From NCBI GenBank assembly GCA_963788125.1, contig CAWBFN010000002.1, forward strand, positions 434,001-498,000: DNA of 64,000 nt, given 5' to 3'. Each line of letters starts with the position of its first letter. Positions within the stretch are counted from its first letter, which is position 1. The DNA comes from Bog-473 sp963788125. Lineage in GTDB: Bacteria; Actinomycetota; Acidimicrobiia; Acidimicrobiales; RAAP-2. The notes beneath the pieces were generated by a model. That model was not told the DNA's origin. It ran no database searches and worked only from the letters and a program-made list of their open reading frames with translations. The translations under genes were made by a program, and so were the position numbers. Of the stretch, positions 1 through 8,492 are shown piece after piece.

Positions 1-1
1 G

Positions 2-151
2 TTCACCAGCTTCCGTCACTGGAAAGCCAACGAGCGGGCCATGCGGCGTGGCCAGCCGTTGCCCAGATCGCCGATGCCACTGGTGCTCTCCGTCGGCATC
101 GGAGCCGTGGCGGTCATCGCCGTCGTCCTCGCCCTCATCGGTTCCGACTAG
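2..151 (+). CDS. DUF202 (YidH-like) membrane protein, C-terminal part only
   Basis: The reading frame is open from the window edge to a TAG stop, so the start is outside. The 49 visible residues begin FTSFRHWKANERAMRRGQ and end in one hydrophobic helix, LVLSVGIGAVAVIAVVLALI. The arginine-rich turn followed by a last membrane helix is typical of the C-terminus of DUF202/YidH proteins, small inner-membrane proteins of unknown role. The next gene, 14 bases downstream, is another DUF202 protein, as in many genomes where the two are paired. Confidence 0.7.
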   Translation, partial: FTSFRHWKANERAMRRGQPLPRSPMPLVLSVGIGAVAVIAVVLALIGSD

Positions 152-165
152 GACTCGACGGGACG

Positions 166-504
166 TTGGAGGACCCCGAGGCGGCGCAGGAAGAGGGTGC
201 ACCCGAGCGCGGCCTTGCCCGGGAACGCACCGAACTCGCATGGACCCGATCGGGGCTGGCCGTCGCGGTCACCGTGGCCGTGACTCTCCGACAACTCTGG
301 CCACTCACCGGCGACAAAGATGTCGTCGCCCTGGTCCTCATCGCCGTCGGAGCCATCGTCTGGGTGGTGGGGATGGCGCGTGGTCGGCGAGCGGGTACCG
401 AGGCGGGCGGGCCGGTTGGCGCGTCGACATGTCGGATGTTGACCATCGGGACGCTGGTGTTGGCCACCGCCGCCTTCCTGGTCGGTCTGATCTTGTCCGC
501 GTGA
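166..504 (+). CDS. DUF202 family membrane protein
   Basis: This 112-residue protein carries the DUF202 signature LARERTELAWTRSGLA at about residues 17-32, followed by three hydrophobic segments (about 32-45, 52-70 and 92-111). DUF202 proteins are small integral membrane proteins of unknown biochemical function. The start is a TTG at 166, because no ATG or GTG lies in frame between the previous stop and the signature; the Shine-Dalgarno is weak. It is 14 bases behind the DUF202 gene at the window edge, so the two are probably co-transcribed as a heteromeric pair (inference). Confidence 0.75.
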   Translation: MEDPEAAQEEGAPERGLARERTELAWTRSGLAVAVTVAVTLRQLWPLTGDKDVVALVLIAVGAIVWVVGMARGRRAGTEAGGPVGASTCRMLTIGTLVLATAAFLVGLILSA

Positions 505-550
505 GGCCGCGGTACCCTCGGCCCGTGCCCGACCGCCCTATCATCAGGCG

Positions 551-937
551 ATGGATGCTCGATCGATCTCGGCGTGGCCGTGGCCCGATGCACTCGACGC
601 CCGGACGGCGGCGCCCGAGTTCCACGCCCTCCTCTACGAGGACGATCGAGTCCGCGTGCTCGATGGGAGAGTCCCGCCCGGCGCAACGGTGCCGGTGCAC
701 ACCCATCGTTGGGGCGGAGTCCTCTACATTCTCTCGACGAGTGACTTCGTTCGCCGAGACCCGGAGGGAAACGTTCTGATGGACACGAGGGAAACGGGCG
801 CCGCGCCCATTGTGGGATCCGCCACGTGGGGCGCGCCACTTACGCCGCACACGTTCGAGAACGTCGGCAGTCAGGAGTTCAGAACCCTCACCGTCGAAAT
901 GAAAGATGATCCTCGGGACGCCGCCGGACCTCGCTGA
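551..937 (+). CDS. Cupin-fold protein
   Basis: This 128-residue protein has one conserved cupin barrel. The first motif is seen around VPVHTHRWGGVLYIL (about residues 47-61), giving two metal-ligand histidines; the expected first-motif glutamate is not obvious. A later histidine, in PLTPHTFENVGSQEF (about 98-112), fits the second motif. No signal peptide or membrane segment is visible. Single-domain cupins range from sugar isomerases to dioxygenases and small-molecule sensors, so no substrate is proposed. It is convergent with the P450 gene that ends 13 bases away. Confidence 0.65.
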   Translation: MDARSISAWPWPDALDARTAAPEFHALLYEDDRVRVLDGRVPPGATVPVHTHRWGGVLYILSTSDFVRRDPEGNVLMDTRETGAAPIVGSATWGAPLTPHTFENVGSQEFRTLTVEMKDDPRDAAGPR

Positions 938-949
938 GCGGTTCTCTCT

Positions 950-2149
950 TTACAGGCTCACGGGCACCGACGAGGGGCCCCGTACGGTGTTGGTGGCGAC
1001 GTAGGTGACGGCGGCGCGGTCGACCTCCCAGGCGGGGAAGCGTCGCAGGACCTCCGTAAGCGCCACTTTGCCCTCCATCCGGGCCAGCGCGGCACCGAGG
1101 CAGTAGTGGGCGCCGTAGCCCAAGGTCACGTGACGATCGATTGGGCGGTGGATGTCGTAGGTGTCGGGATCCGCGTACTTGCGCTCGTCGCGCCCGGCGG
1201 AGCCGGTCAGCAGCGCGAGCTTCGCCCCTTCCGGCAGGATCGTGCCGTGTAGCTCGATATCCCGGGTGACGTAGCGTCCTTGAATCGGCGAGGGCGCCTC
1301 ATAGCGCAGGAGCTCTTCCACGCCCGCCGGAATGAAGTCGGGGTCCTGTGCCATCTCGCGCCGCGCGTCGGGGTACTCGTCGAGGACCAAGGCGGCCCAG
1401 CCCAGCATGCGGGCCACCGTCTCGTTCCCGGCGTTGCTGATGAGAGCCAACATGCCCATGACTTCGAGGTCGTCGAGCTTGCGGATCTCGCCGTCCGGGC
1501 TCGTCAGATCGGCCTCTGTCAGGGCCGTGATCATGTCATCGCGAGGTTGGAGGCGCCGCTGCTCGATCTGACTGATGTAGTAGCCGATCGTGAGGTTCAT
1601 GGCCTCCTGGGCCTCGGGCGTCAGGCCCTCCTTGCCCTCTTCGCGGTGGAGGCTGACGTCGCTCCACTCCCGGAGCTGGTCGTGGTCCTCTTCGGGGAAA
1701 CCGAGCAGGCTCGAGATGACCATCACCGGAAGGCGCATGCCGAAGTCCTGGACGAAGTCGAAGCCCTCTTCTCCCACGAAGGGATCGAGGTACTCGGCGC
1801 ACAGCTCGCTGATGCGTGCTTCGAGGGCGGCGATACGCCTGGGCGTATAGGCCCGATTGACAACCTTGCGGTACGCGTCGTGGAGGGGGGGATCCATCAT
1901 GATCATGATCGGGAACGGGGCCGGATCCCCGATGGTGTCGAGAGTGATGCCTCGGGCCGAGCTGAACGTCTCGGTGTCGAGAGACGCCGCCAGGACGTCG
2001 GAGAAGCGGCTCAGCGCCCAAAATCCGAAACGTTCGTTGTGGTAGACGGGCGCCTCGTCGCGCAGTCGCCGCCAGGCCTCGTAGGGTGCAACTCGCTGGT
2101 CGGCGTGGTAAGGATCCCAGTAGGGCCCTATCTCGGTCACTTCAGTCAT
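950..2149 (-). CDS. Cytochrome P450
   Basis: This 399-residue soluble bacterial P450 has all landmarks: an I-helix with NAGNETV at about 239-245 (Glu-Thr proton-relay pair), the K-helix ExxR as EELLR at about 278, and the heme loop LGYGAHYCLG with the thiolate cysteine at about 350. The first position of the heme loop is Leu instead of the usual Phe. The ATG at 2149 gives a normal N-terminus (MTEVTEIGPYWDPY). It resembles the CYP families that hydroxylate terpenoids, steroids or fatty acyl chains in actinobacteria. It needs a ferredoxin and reductase, neither of which is encoded nearby. The DUF1214, sulfotransferase and epimerase genes follow upstream on the same strand, suggesting a shared lipid or xenobiotic pathway (inference). 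Confidence 0.93.
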   Translation of the reverse strand: MTEVTEIGPYWDPYHADQRVAPYEAWRRLRDEAPVYHNERFGFWALSRFSDVLAASLDTETFSSARGITLDTIGDPAPFPIMIMMDPPLHDAYRKVVNRAYTPRRIAALEARISELCAEYLDPFVGEEGFDFVQDFGMRLPVMVISSLLGFPEEDHDQLREWSDVSLHREEGKEGLTPEAQEAMNLTIGYYISQIEQRRLQPRDDMITALTEADLTSPDGEIRKLDDLEVMGMLALISNAGNETVARMLGWAALVLDEYPDARREMAQDPDFIPAGVEELLRYEAPSPIQGRYVTRDIELHGTILPEGAKLALLTGSAGRDERKYADPDTYDIHRPIDRHVTLGYGAHYCLGAALARMEGKVALTEVLRRFPAWEVDRAAVTYVATNTVRGPSSVPVSL

Positions 2150-2293
2150 GATTCCCCGTTTCGCCGGACTCGTCGCGTGTCGACACGAAGAGATTGTAGG
2201 GCAATCGGGGAGAGCGCCGACTACAGGTGCCGGTGGCCGACTCCACCGTCGGTGGTGACCATCGCTCGCAACATTCCGAGGGCCCTGATCTGC

Positions 2294-3484
2294 TCACCAG
2301 ATCCGCCGCAGCTGCGCTCCCTTACGCCGGGCGAGAAGTTGCTCGCGCCTCTCGGCCGGCGTCACGACCGGCGTGTCGGGAGGCAGGTGCGTGCGTACTG
2401 CGGTCACGGGCACTTTGGTAACGGTGGCTTCGGGGTGCTCGTTCGCCCGGTAGAAGCGCATCTGGATGATGCCCCATGGGAAGTTGGCCTTGTCCAGCCA
2501 GTTGTGGACACCTGGGTCCTGCGTCGAGATGACGGCCCGGAACGTGCCGTCTCTGTCGACGCGGGCTTGCGCGTCGTTCAGGCTGGACTGGCGGTTCACC
2601 CAGTCCACCGTGGCGAAGCGATCGTCGGCCACCAGAATCTGCCAGTAGTGACACTGTGTCGGCAGGGGCACCTCGACGATGAGGGCTTCGTCGTCGTCGA
2701 TCTCGTGGATGCCGTCGTAGTAGGCCTGCTTGGCGAGACCGCCCACCTGTTCGATCCACTTGGACTTGAGGAGGACGTTGATCCCGTGATGCTCCCGGTA
2801 GTACCGGACCAGCCGTATCTCGTGCAGGATTCTTCCTTCGATCCACGCCGCCATGTCGGAGAACCGACGAGCGATCTCTGCGGCCGTCATGTCCTCGCCC
2901 GGGTCGTCCAGGCGGTTGACTGCCACCCGCGCGTCGACTTCGTTCGTCCAGTCGCATGCACACTTGCGCATCAGGAGCCGCTGGGCACGCGGGTCGAGCG
3001 GCCACCAGTCGCCCGTGTAGCCCGGCGGGCGCTCGGCGCTGACGATGACACTGAAGGTGCCGCGCTCGTCGAGTGTCAGCTCGTCGAGATCGTTGGTCAG
3101 CCGCAGAGGTGGCTCCTTCGGAGGCTCCAGGGAGGGGTTCGGGATGTTCTCCGCCTGCTGGGTGATCTCGACGAAGCGGGTCGTTCCGCGGTCCCCCGAC
3201 AGCTCGTAGACCCCCACGGGGTCGATCTCGATCGTGGAGTACACATAGTCGGGGTTGGGCCCGCCCTGGACGCAGGCGTAGTTCCACAGCGGCATGAACA
3301 CCGGGCGACGGGCGTCGGTATAGACGCGGCAGAGGTAGCCGGAGGCGAGCGTCGCCAACGCGTACTTGACCATGTCCTGCACCTCGGCCTCGGTCGCGTC
3401 CTCTGGACGCCACTCGGCCATGAGGTTGTCCACCACCCCCTCGAGTGCTCTCAGCTGATCGGCCCAGCTGGGAAGTTCACTCAT
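2294..3484 (-). CDS. DUF1214 domain-containing protein (intact copy)
   Basis: This 396-residue protein starts MSELPSW at the ATG at 3484. The C-terminal half shows the DUF1214-type signature: YWQILVADDRF, VDWVNRQSSLN, then DPGVHNWLD and FPWGIIQMRFYR near the end. The N-terminal half contains PVFMPLWNYACVQGGPNPDYVY. There is no signal peptide. DUF1214 proteins are widespread in actinobacteria and often sit among lipid or steroid genes, but their biochemical activity is not established. It is a tandem paralogue of the next gene upstream (3552-4761), sharing almost the same N-terminus and C-terminus, clearly a local duplication. It probably belongs to one minus-strand transcript with the sulfotransferase and epimerase. 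Confidence 0.75.
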   Translation of the reverse strand: MSELPSWADQLRALEGVVDNLMAEWRPEDATEAEVQDMVKYALATLASGYLCRVYTDARRPVFMPLWNYACVQGGPNPDYVYSTIEIDPVGVYELSGDRGTTRFVEITQQAENIPNPSLEPPKEPPLRLTNDLDELTLDERGTFSVIVSAERPPGYTGDWWPLDPRAQRLLMRKCACDWTNEVDARVAVNRLDDPGEDMTAAEIARRFSDMAAWIEGRILHEIRLVRYYREHHGINVLLKSKWIEQVGGLAKQAYYDGIHEIDDDEALIVEVPLPTQCHYWQILVADDRFATVDWVNRQSSLNDAQARVDRDGTFRAVISTQDPGVHNWLDKANFPWGIIQMRFYRANEHPEATVTKVPVTAVRTHLPPDTPVVTPAERREQLLARRKGAQLRRIW

Positions 3485-3551
3485 CCTTCGGTCTTCCGAT
3501 GGTTCAGTCCTCCGATGGTCGCCGCGGACGCCGCCCCTGCGGGCCAGGTTG

Positions 3552-4761
3552 TCACCAGATCCGGCGGAGCTGCGCCCCGATGCGCCGTTCACGAAGTTGC
3601 GCGGTGCGTTCGTCGGCCGTGACCGTGCGGGTATCGGCGGGGAGGTGGGCGAGCACCTCGGCGACCGGCACCTTGGTGACCGTCGCCTCGGGGTACTCGT
3701 CGGCCTGATAGAAGCGGGCCTGGAGGATCCCCCAGGGGAAGTCCGCCTTGTCGAGCCAGTTCCACACCCCCGGGTCGCGTGCTGGACACGACGCCTCGGA
3801 ACCACCCGTCGTCGTCGATGTGCGCTTGTACATCGTTGAGGCTCGACTGGCGGTTGACCCAGTCGACGGTCGAGAACCGGTCGTCAGCGACGAGGATCTG
3901 CCAGTAGCGGCAGGGCTCGGGAACCGGGAACTCGACCACCAGCGCCTCGTCGTCGGCGATCTCGTGGATGCCGTCGTAGTACGCCTGCTTGACGGCCAGC
4001 CCTCCGCCCTGCTGGATCCACTGGGACCGCAGCAGCACGTTCTTGCCGTGGTGCTCGAGGTAGTAGCGGACCAGGTGGGTGTCGAAGTGGATCATCCCCT
4101 CTATCCACTGGGGCAAGTCGGAGAACCGTTGCGCGAACTCCTCGGGGGGCATGTCCGCGCCGCGGACGTCGAGCCGGTTGATGGCGATTCGGGCGTCGAC
4201 CTCGTTGACCCAGTCACAGGCACACTTGCGCACGAGAAGCGACTGCACGCCCTGGTCCATCTGCCACCAGTCGCCCGTGTAGTCGGCGGGTCGTTCGCTA
4301 CTGAGGATCACCCGGAAGGAACCGTCGTCGGCGATGGTCACGTCGTCGAGCTCGTGCGTGGTCGGCCCGCGCCCGGGCCCGGCGCCGAGCCGCGGCTTGT
4401 TGAAGACGTCCATGCTCATGATCCGCCGCTGCTGCTGGGTGATCTCCACGAACCGCGTCGTCCCCCGAAAGCCGGTGATCTCGTACGTCCCGCCCTCGTC
4501 GATCTCCGTCTGGAGGTAGACGTAGTCGGGGTTTGGGCCACCTTGGTTGAGCGCGTAGTTCCACAAGGGCATGAACACCGGTCGGTCCGCGTCGGTGTAG
4601 ACGTGGCACAGGTATCCGCAGGCCAGAATCGACAGCGCCAGCCTGTTCATGTCCTGGACCTCGGCCTCGGTCGGGCCGTCGGGCCGCCAGATGCCGAGGA
4701 GGTTGTCGACCACAGGGTCGAGGGAGCGTAGCTGCTCCTGCCAGGTGGGAAGCTCGCTCAT
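3552..4761 (-). pseudogene. DUF1214 domain-containing protein, frameshifted second copy
   Basis: From the ATG at 4761 the frame encodes MSELPTWQEQLRSLDPVV and stays homologous to the neighbouring copy up to DGWFRGVVSS. It then runs into unrelated residues. The expected C-terminus, DPGVWNWLDKADFPWG to GAQLRRIW, continues in another frame and ends at a TGA at 3552-3554. Comparison with the intact copy shows that one surplus base near 3780 explains the break exactly, since removing it restores equal spacing (VVSSRDPGV against VISTQDPGV). Read through, the protein would be about 403 residues. It may be a young pseudogene or a single-base sequencing error; the strong conservation on both sides of the break favours a recent lesion or an error. 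Confidence 0.8.
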
Positions 4762-4765
4762 CTCT

Positions 4766-5908
4766 TCAGCCCTCCAATGCCACGTCGAAGCGGCGGATGT
4801 AGAAGTCGTAGTCGGATCGGATCCGTTCGGTGGTCAGCCCGTACTGCTCGGCGGTGTAGCGGTGTGTGCCCTGGGAGCCCATCCGGTTCGCCTCCTGCCA
4901 GTCGAAGATCGACGTTTCGACCGACGGGGTGAGCTCGAGACCGAGCCACTCGTAGACCGCTCGGATGGTGCCCTTGGGGTCGGCGACGAGGTCGCGGTGG
5001 TGGACGTCGAGGAACCGGTCCTCGCCGATGCGGGCCCGCTCCTCAATCGCGTGCTCCATCCCTTCTCGCAGGTGCTCGGAGATCTCCCGGCCCAGCGCAT
5101 GCAGGTCGCGCCGGCCGTCGGGCGCCGGCAGGATGGAGGACACGATGCTGGCGTACGACGGCACGACCTTGCCCGGGTCGCGGTGGGTCATGATGAATCG
5201 GACGTCCGGATAGGCGCCGGCGAGTGCCTCGAGGTGGAACTTGTGGTGAGGTGCCTTGAAGAGCCACAGGTCCGGCGCCCGCCGCGACCCGAGGAGCTTC
5301 ACCACGCGCCGGTGGTAGTGGAAGGTCTCGGTGAGATCGGCTCCCCGCCACCAGGTGCGGTAGCCCGGGACGGGCAGCGTCATCTGCTGGCCGTGGAAGG
5401 CCATGCCGAGGACCTCGGTGTCCTCCATGGTGGCGTCGATCTCGAAGATGTGCATGGCCTGGTGCTCGGGGGACATTTTCTCCCGACCCTTGGCGAACTC
5501 GAGGCGTCGCGGGTCGTCGGCCTCACTGTCGAGGGTCGGGGGCGGCACTGGTTTGGCCTGTTCCCAGCCCCGCAGGCAGCGGAACTGGGGGTCGAGCGAC
5601 AGCATGTCGGCGAGGGCGGTGGTGCCCGTCCGGGGCAGGCCGTTGATGTCGACCGGCCCGCGCACCGGGACCTCCTCGACCTCGGGGTGCTCGACGTACC
5701 ACGCCTCGACCTCGAGTCGGTTCACCAGGCGACGGCGGAGGTCGCCCCCCACGGCGGTGTCAGTGTCCGGGCTCAAGTCGCCGTCCCGCTCGAGGCTGTC
5801 CAGCAGCACCGTCAGCCCTTCGCGGAAGTCGCCGGCGCCGAAGTCCGAGAGGCCGGCTTGCTCGACGGCCTCGTCGAGCAACTGATCGGCCGACGGGTAG
5901 CGCGCCAT
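4766..5908 (-). CDS. Sulfotransferase family protein
   Basis: This 380-residue protein has the two PAPS-binding motifs of the sulfotransferase superfamily: a 5'-phosphosulfate loop GLPRTGTTALAD at about residues 89-100, and a 3'-phosphate motif around RFIMTHRDPGKVVPSYAS at about 218-235. A histidine-rich stretch, FKAPHHKFHLEAL, precedes the second motif. Such enzymes transfer sulfate from PAPS to hydroxyl groups of lipids, steroids or glycans in the cytoplasm; the acceptor is unknown here. Its stop lies 4 bases before the start of the frameshifted DUF1214 gene and its start is 4 bases from the epimerase stop, so epimerase, sulfotransferase and both DUF1214 genes form one tight operon. Confidence 0.85.
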   Translation of the reverse strand: MARYPSADQLLDEAVEQAGLSDFGAGDFREGLTVLLDSLERDGDLSPDTDTAVGGDLRRRLVNRLEVEAWYVEHPEVEEVPVRGPVDINGLPRTGTTALADMLSLDPQFRCLRGWEQAKPVPPPTLDSEADDPRRLEFAKGREKMSPEHQAMHIFEIDATMEDTEVLGMAFHGQQMTLPVPGYRTWWRGADLTETFHYHRRVVKLLGSRRAPDLWLFKAPHHKFHLEALAGAYPDVRFIMTHRDPGKVVPSYASIVSSILPAPDGRRDLHALGREISEHLREGMEHAIEERARIGEDRFLDVHHRDLVADPKGTIRAVYEWLGLELTPSVETSIFDWQEANRMGSQGTHRYTAEQYGLTTERIRSDYDFYIRRFDVALEG

Positions 5909-5912
5909 GGCC

Positions 5913-6830
5913 TCAGCTCGCCTTCACGCGGTCGGGATAGAAGTGGGCCGCCATGCGGCGGAACCCGTCACGCCAGTCGACCCGGCAGGGTCCGGTGATC
6001 GAGGACCGCTTGGTGTGGTCGCCGACGGAGCCGACGGAGGCACCGGGCACGGGCTGGACCATGACCTCCGCGTCGACGCCGAGCAACTCGCCGAAGTAGC
6101 CGGACCATTCCTGGACGGTCACCGGCTGGTCGCCGGCCCAGTTCACGATGGTCGCCGGCACGCTGGCCACCTCAAGGAGCGGCTCGACCTGCGCGTTGAT
6201 GTCGTCGTAGTGGATCGGGCTGTAGGGCAGCGGGTCCCAGCGGGCCACCGCCGGGCGGCCGGCGGCGATGGCGTGCAGATAGTAGGTGGGCATACCGCCC
6301 CGGTCACCGTAGGCACAGCCCATACGGGCGATCGTGACGGGTAGGTCGAATGCCCGGGCGCAGTATCGTGCCACGGCCTCCTCGGCGATCTTGCCGATGG
6401 AGTAGGGCAGGGGTTCCGGCAGCCCGGCATCGCCCAGCGGATCGTCCTCCCGGAAGGGGTGGAAGGGATCGGGGTGCGGCTTGTAGACGGTCACCGTCGA
6501 CATGACCAGGGCTGCCTTGGCGTTGCGGCAGTGGGCCAGCAGAAGGCCCGTCCCCTCGCCGTTCACCCGCAGCGCCCGCTCGTAGTCGTTTCCGAAGTCG
6601 GCGGCGATGTGCAACAGGTGGGTGAAATCGGTGGGCAGATCGCCGAACTCACCATCGCCGAGGTCGAGCGCGCGCGTCGTCACACCCAGCGCCTCGACCT
6701 CGTCGCGGGTCGCCGGATCAGTGAACCGGGAGATTCCCCACACCTCGTTGTCCCCGGCGAGCGTCTGGGCGAGCCCGAAGGCGATGCGCCCGTTCGGCCC
6801 CGTGATCAGGATCTTCTGATCGCTCAGCAT
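5913..6830 (-). CDS. NAD(P)-dependent epimerase/dehydratase-like protein
   Basis: This 305-residue extended short-chain dehydrogenase starts at the ATG at 6830. The nucleotide-binding loop is ILITGPNGRIAFGLA at about 6-20, and the active-site pair Tyr-xxx-Lys appears in PYSIGKIAEE at about 148-157. The C-terminal half has VNWAGDQPVTVQEW, a substrate-domain motif also found in the paralogue at 21839-22777. Family members oxidise, reduce or epimerise nucleotide sugars, steroid alcohols or related compounds; the substrate is unknown. It is the first gene of the minus-strand operon with the sulfotransferase and DUF1214 proteins, and its start region faces the divergent TesB gene across about 60 bases. 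Confidence 0.85.
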   Translation of the reverse strand: MLSDQKILITGPNGRIAFGLAQTLAGDNEVWGISRFTDPATRDEVEALGVTTRALDLGDGEFGDLPTDFTHLLHIAADFGNDYERALRVNGEGTGLLLAHCRNAKAALVMSTVTVYKPHPDPFHPFREDDPLGDAGLPEPLPYSIGKIAEEAVARYCARAFDLPVTIARMGCAYGDRGGMPTYYLHAIAAGRPAVARWDPLPYSPIHYDDINAQVEPLLEVASVPATIVNWAGDQPVTVQEWSGYFGELLGVDAEVMVQPVPGASVGSVGDHTKRSSITGPCRVDWRDGFRRMAAHFYPDRVKAS

Positions 6831-6892
6831 CGCCAGAACCAAAAAAATCTTTGATCCAACATCGGCATCTGGCGGACAATAGCATTGCCTCC

Positions 6893-7789
6893 GTGAGCGA
6901 GGACCCCCCACTCGGACCGGCGATCCTCGCCTCGCTCGACGGCCTCCTCCGGGTACTGGACCTACAACGGCTCGGAGATGATCGGTTCATGGCTCCCTCC
7001 GAGCCGGCCGGAGAATCGGCCCACGTCTACGGGGGCCAGCTCCTGGCCCAGGCGCTGGTGGCCGCCGCCGCCACGGTGACCGGGAAGGCGCCCCATGCGC
7101 TGCACGCCGCCTTCGTCAAGGCCGGAGCTCCGGGCCGTCCCCTGGAGCTGGCCGTCGATCGGGTGCGCGACGGCCGTACCATCTCGACACGGCAGGTCAC
7201 GGTGCTCGAAGAGGACCGCCCGCTGCTCGTGGCCCTCGTCTCGTTTCACGACAACGGCACCGAGCCCGACCTCGCCAGCTCGGCTCCCGGCGTGCCGCCG
7301 CCCGAAGACATGCCCCTACTCCAGCACTGGGCGCGAGAGCTGGTTCCCGAACAGCGCCCCTATGGCCGCCACTGGATCGAACGGCCACCGCCGATCGAGT
7401 TTCGCATGGAGGAGGCGCCGGCCTTCCTCGGCGGGCACTCGGCGAGCACCGCACGGTCGCACTGGATGCGGCTTCCACGCGGTGTCGGAGACGACCCGCC
7501 GCTCCACACCGCGCTCCTCGCCTACGCCAGCGATTTCTTCCTCATGGACATGATCTTTCGCTCCCATCCGGCAGGAGCGGGCCCGGGGAGGTCGAACGGC
7601 CTCAGCCTCGATCACGCCATCTGGTTCCATCGGCCGGTAAGGTTCGACCGGTGGCACCTTTACACGCAGGAAGCGCTCGCCATCATCGGTGACCGCGGCC
7701 TCGCCCGGGGCGCGATTCACGACGCCGACGGTCGTCTTGCAGCCACCGTGATGCAGGAGATACTCGTCCGCCCCGTCCCGGCGCCATGA
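6893..7789 (+). CDS. tesB: Acyl-CoA thioesterase II (TesB family)
   Basis: This roughly 298-residue double-hotdog thioesterase has the TesB hallmarks: HVYGGQLLAQALVAA in the N-terminal hotdog, HALHAAFVKAG, and in the C-terminal hotdog YASDFFLMDM, SLDHAIWFHRPVRF and ATVMQEILVR. These supply the Asp, Thr/Ser and Gln catalytic positions known from E. coli TesB; Ser is used in SLDHAIW. It hydrolyses acyl-CoA to free acid and CoA in the cytoplasm. I prefer the GTG at 6893; a TTG at 6851 would add 14 residues. Its stop overlaps the start of the next gene (ATGA), so the two are translationally coupled. It is divergent from the epimerase operon and may share its control region. Confidence 0.88.
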   Translation: MSEDPPLGPAILASLDGLLRVLDLQRLGDDRFMAPSEPAGESAHVYGGQLLAQALVAAAATVTGKAPHALHAAFVKAGAPGRPLELAVDRVRDGRTISTRQVTVLEEDRPLLVALVSFHDNGTEPDLASSAPGVPPPEDMPLLQHWARELVPEQRPYGRHWIERPPPIEFRMEEAPAFLGGHSASTARSHWMRLPRGVGDDPPLHTALLAYASDFFLMDMIFRSHPAGAGPGRSNGLSLDHAIWFHRPVRFDRWHLYTQEALAIIGDRGLARGAIHDADGRLAATVMQEILVRPVPAP

Positions 7790-8358
7790 ACCCGGTGCAC
7801 CATCCGCTCTTCGAACAGCCGTGGCCGGAGGGTGAGTACCGGTTCTTCCAGCTGGGGTTCGTCGTGGACGACGTGCTTGCCGCGGCGGAGCGGTGGGCCA
7901 GGGTCTTCGGTGTCGGACCCTTTCACGTCGTTCCCGCCTTCGACCAGCACCTGATGTACCGCGGCGAGGAGACCACGGTGAGGGGTCAGGTCGCGGTGGC
8001 GCAGGCCGGTCCGGTGCAGATCGAGCTGATCCAGCAGCTCTGCGACCGTCCCAGCATCTTCCGTGACTGGAGTCACGGCGGGACGTCCGCCTTCCATCAA
8101 CTGGCCACGGTTACCCCCGACTACGACGGGAAAAAGGCGTACTACCAGCAGTTGGGTTACGACCTCGCCGCGGAGAACATGGCCCGCAAGCTTCGCGTGG
8201 CCTACTTCGACACGGTGGCGGATTTCGGTTTCTACACCGAGGTGATCGAGCAGTCGCCGGGGTTCCTCGCCAACCTGCACAAGATGGCGAGGGCGAGCGA
8301 AGCGTGGGACGGCAGCGACCCCGTCCGGCTGCTCACCGCGGAGGGCCGTGTCCGCTAA
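7786..8358 (+). CDS. VOC (glyoxalase/dioxygenase fold) family protein
   Basis: This 190-residue protein begins MNPVHHPLFEQPWPEGEYRF, then FQLGFVVDDVLAAAERWARVFGVGPF, the first beta-alpha-beta unit of a vicinal-oxygen-chelate module. A second module contains GTSAFHQLATVTPDY with a possible metal histidine and ends in YTEVIEQSPG, with a typical C-terminal glutamate. The ATGA overlap with tesB suggests coupled translation and a role in the same acyl or lipid pathway (inference). The fold is shared by glyoxalases, methylmalonyl-CoA epimerases and extradiol dioxygenases, so the reaction is open. Confidence 0.75.
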   Translation: MNPVHHPLFEQPWPEGEYRFFQLGFVVDDVLAAAERWARVFGVGPFHVVPAFDQHLMYRGEETTVRGQVAVAQAGPVQIELIQQLCDRPSIFRDWSHGGTSAFHQLATVTPDYDGKKAYYQQLGYDLAAENMARKLRVAYFDTVADFGFYTEVIEQSPGFLANLHKMARASEAWDGSDPVRLLTAEGRVR

Positions 8359-8492
8359 GGTGCGCCGGGGCGACCTCCATCCTTGAAGAGGTTCAGCTAA
8401 GTTCCTCGTCCGAGCCCTCCGCCGTCCGTACACGTCGGCCCCGCCCGCCCGGGCACCGCGAGGTCTACTCCATCTCAGAAAGACGTGTGTTT

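Noticed and set aside
1280..3622. A very long plus-strand open frame opposite the P450 and DUF1214 genes
   Set aside because: It is antisense to genes with clear motifs; long antisense frames arise from the codon bias of GC-rich genes. Its translation has no recognisable domain.
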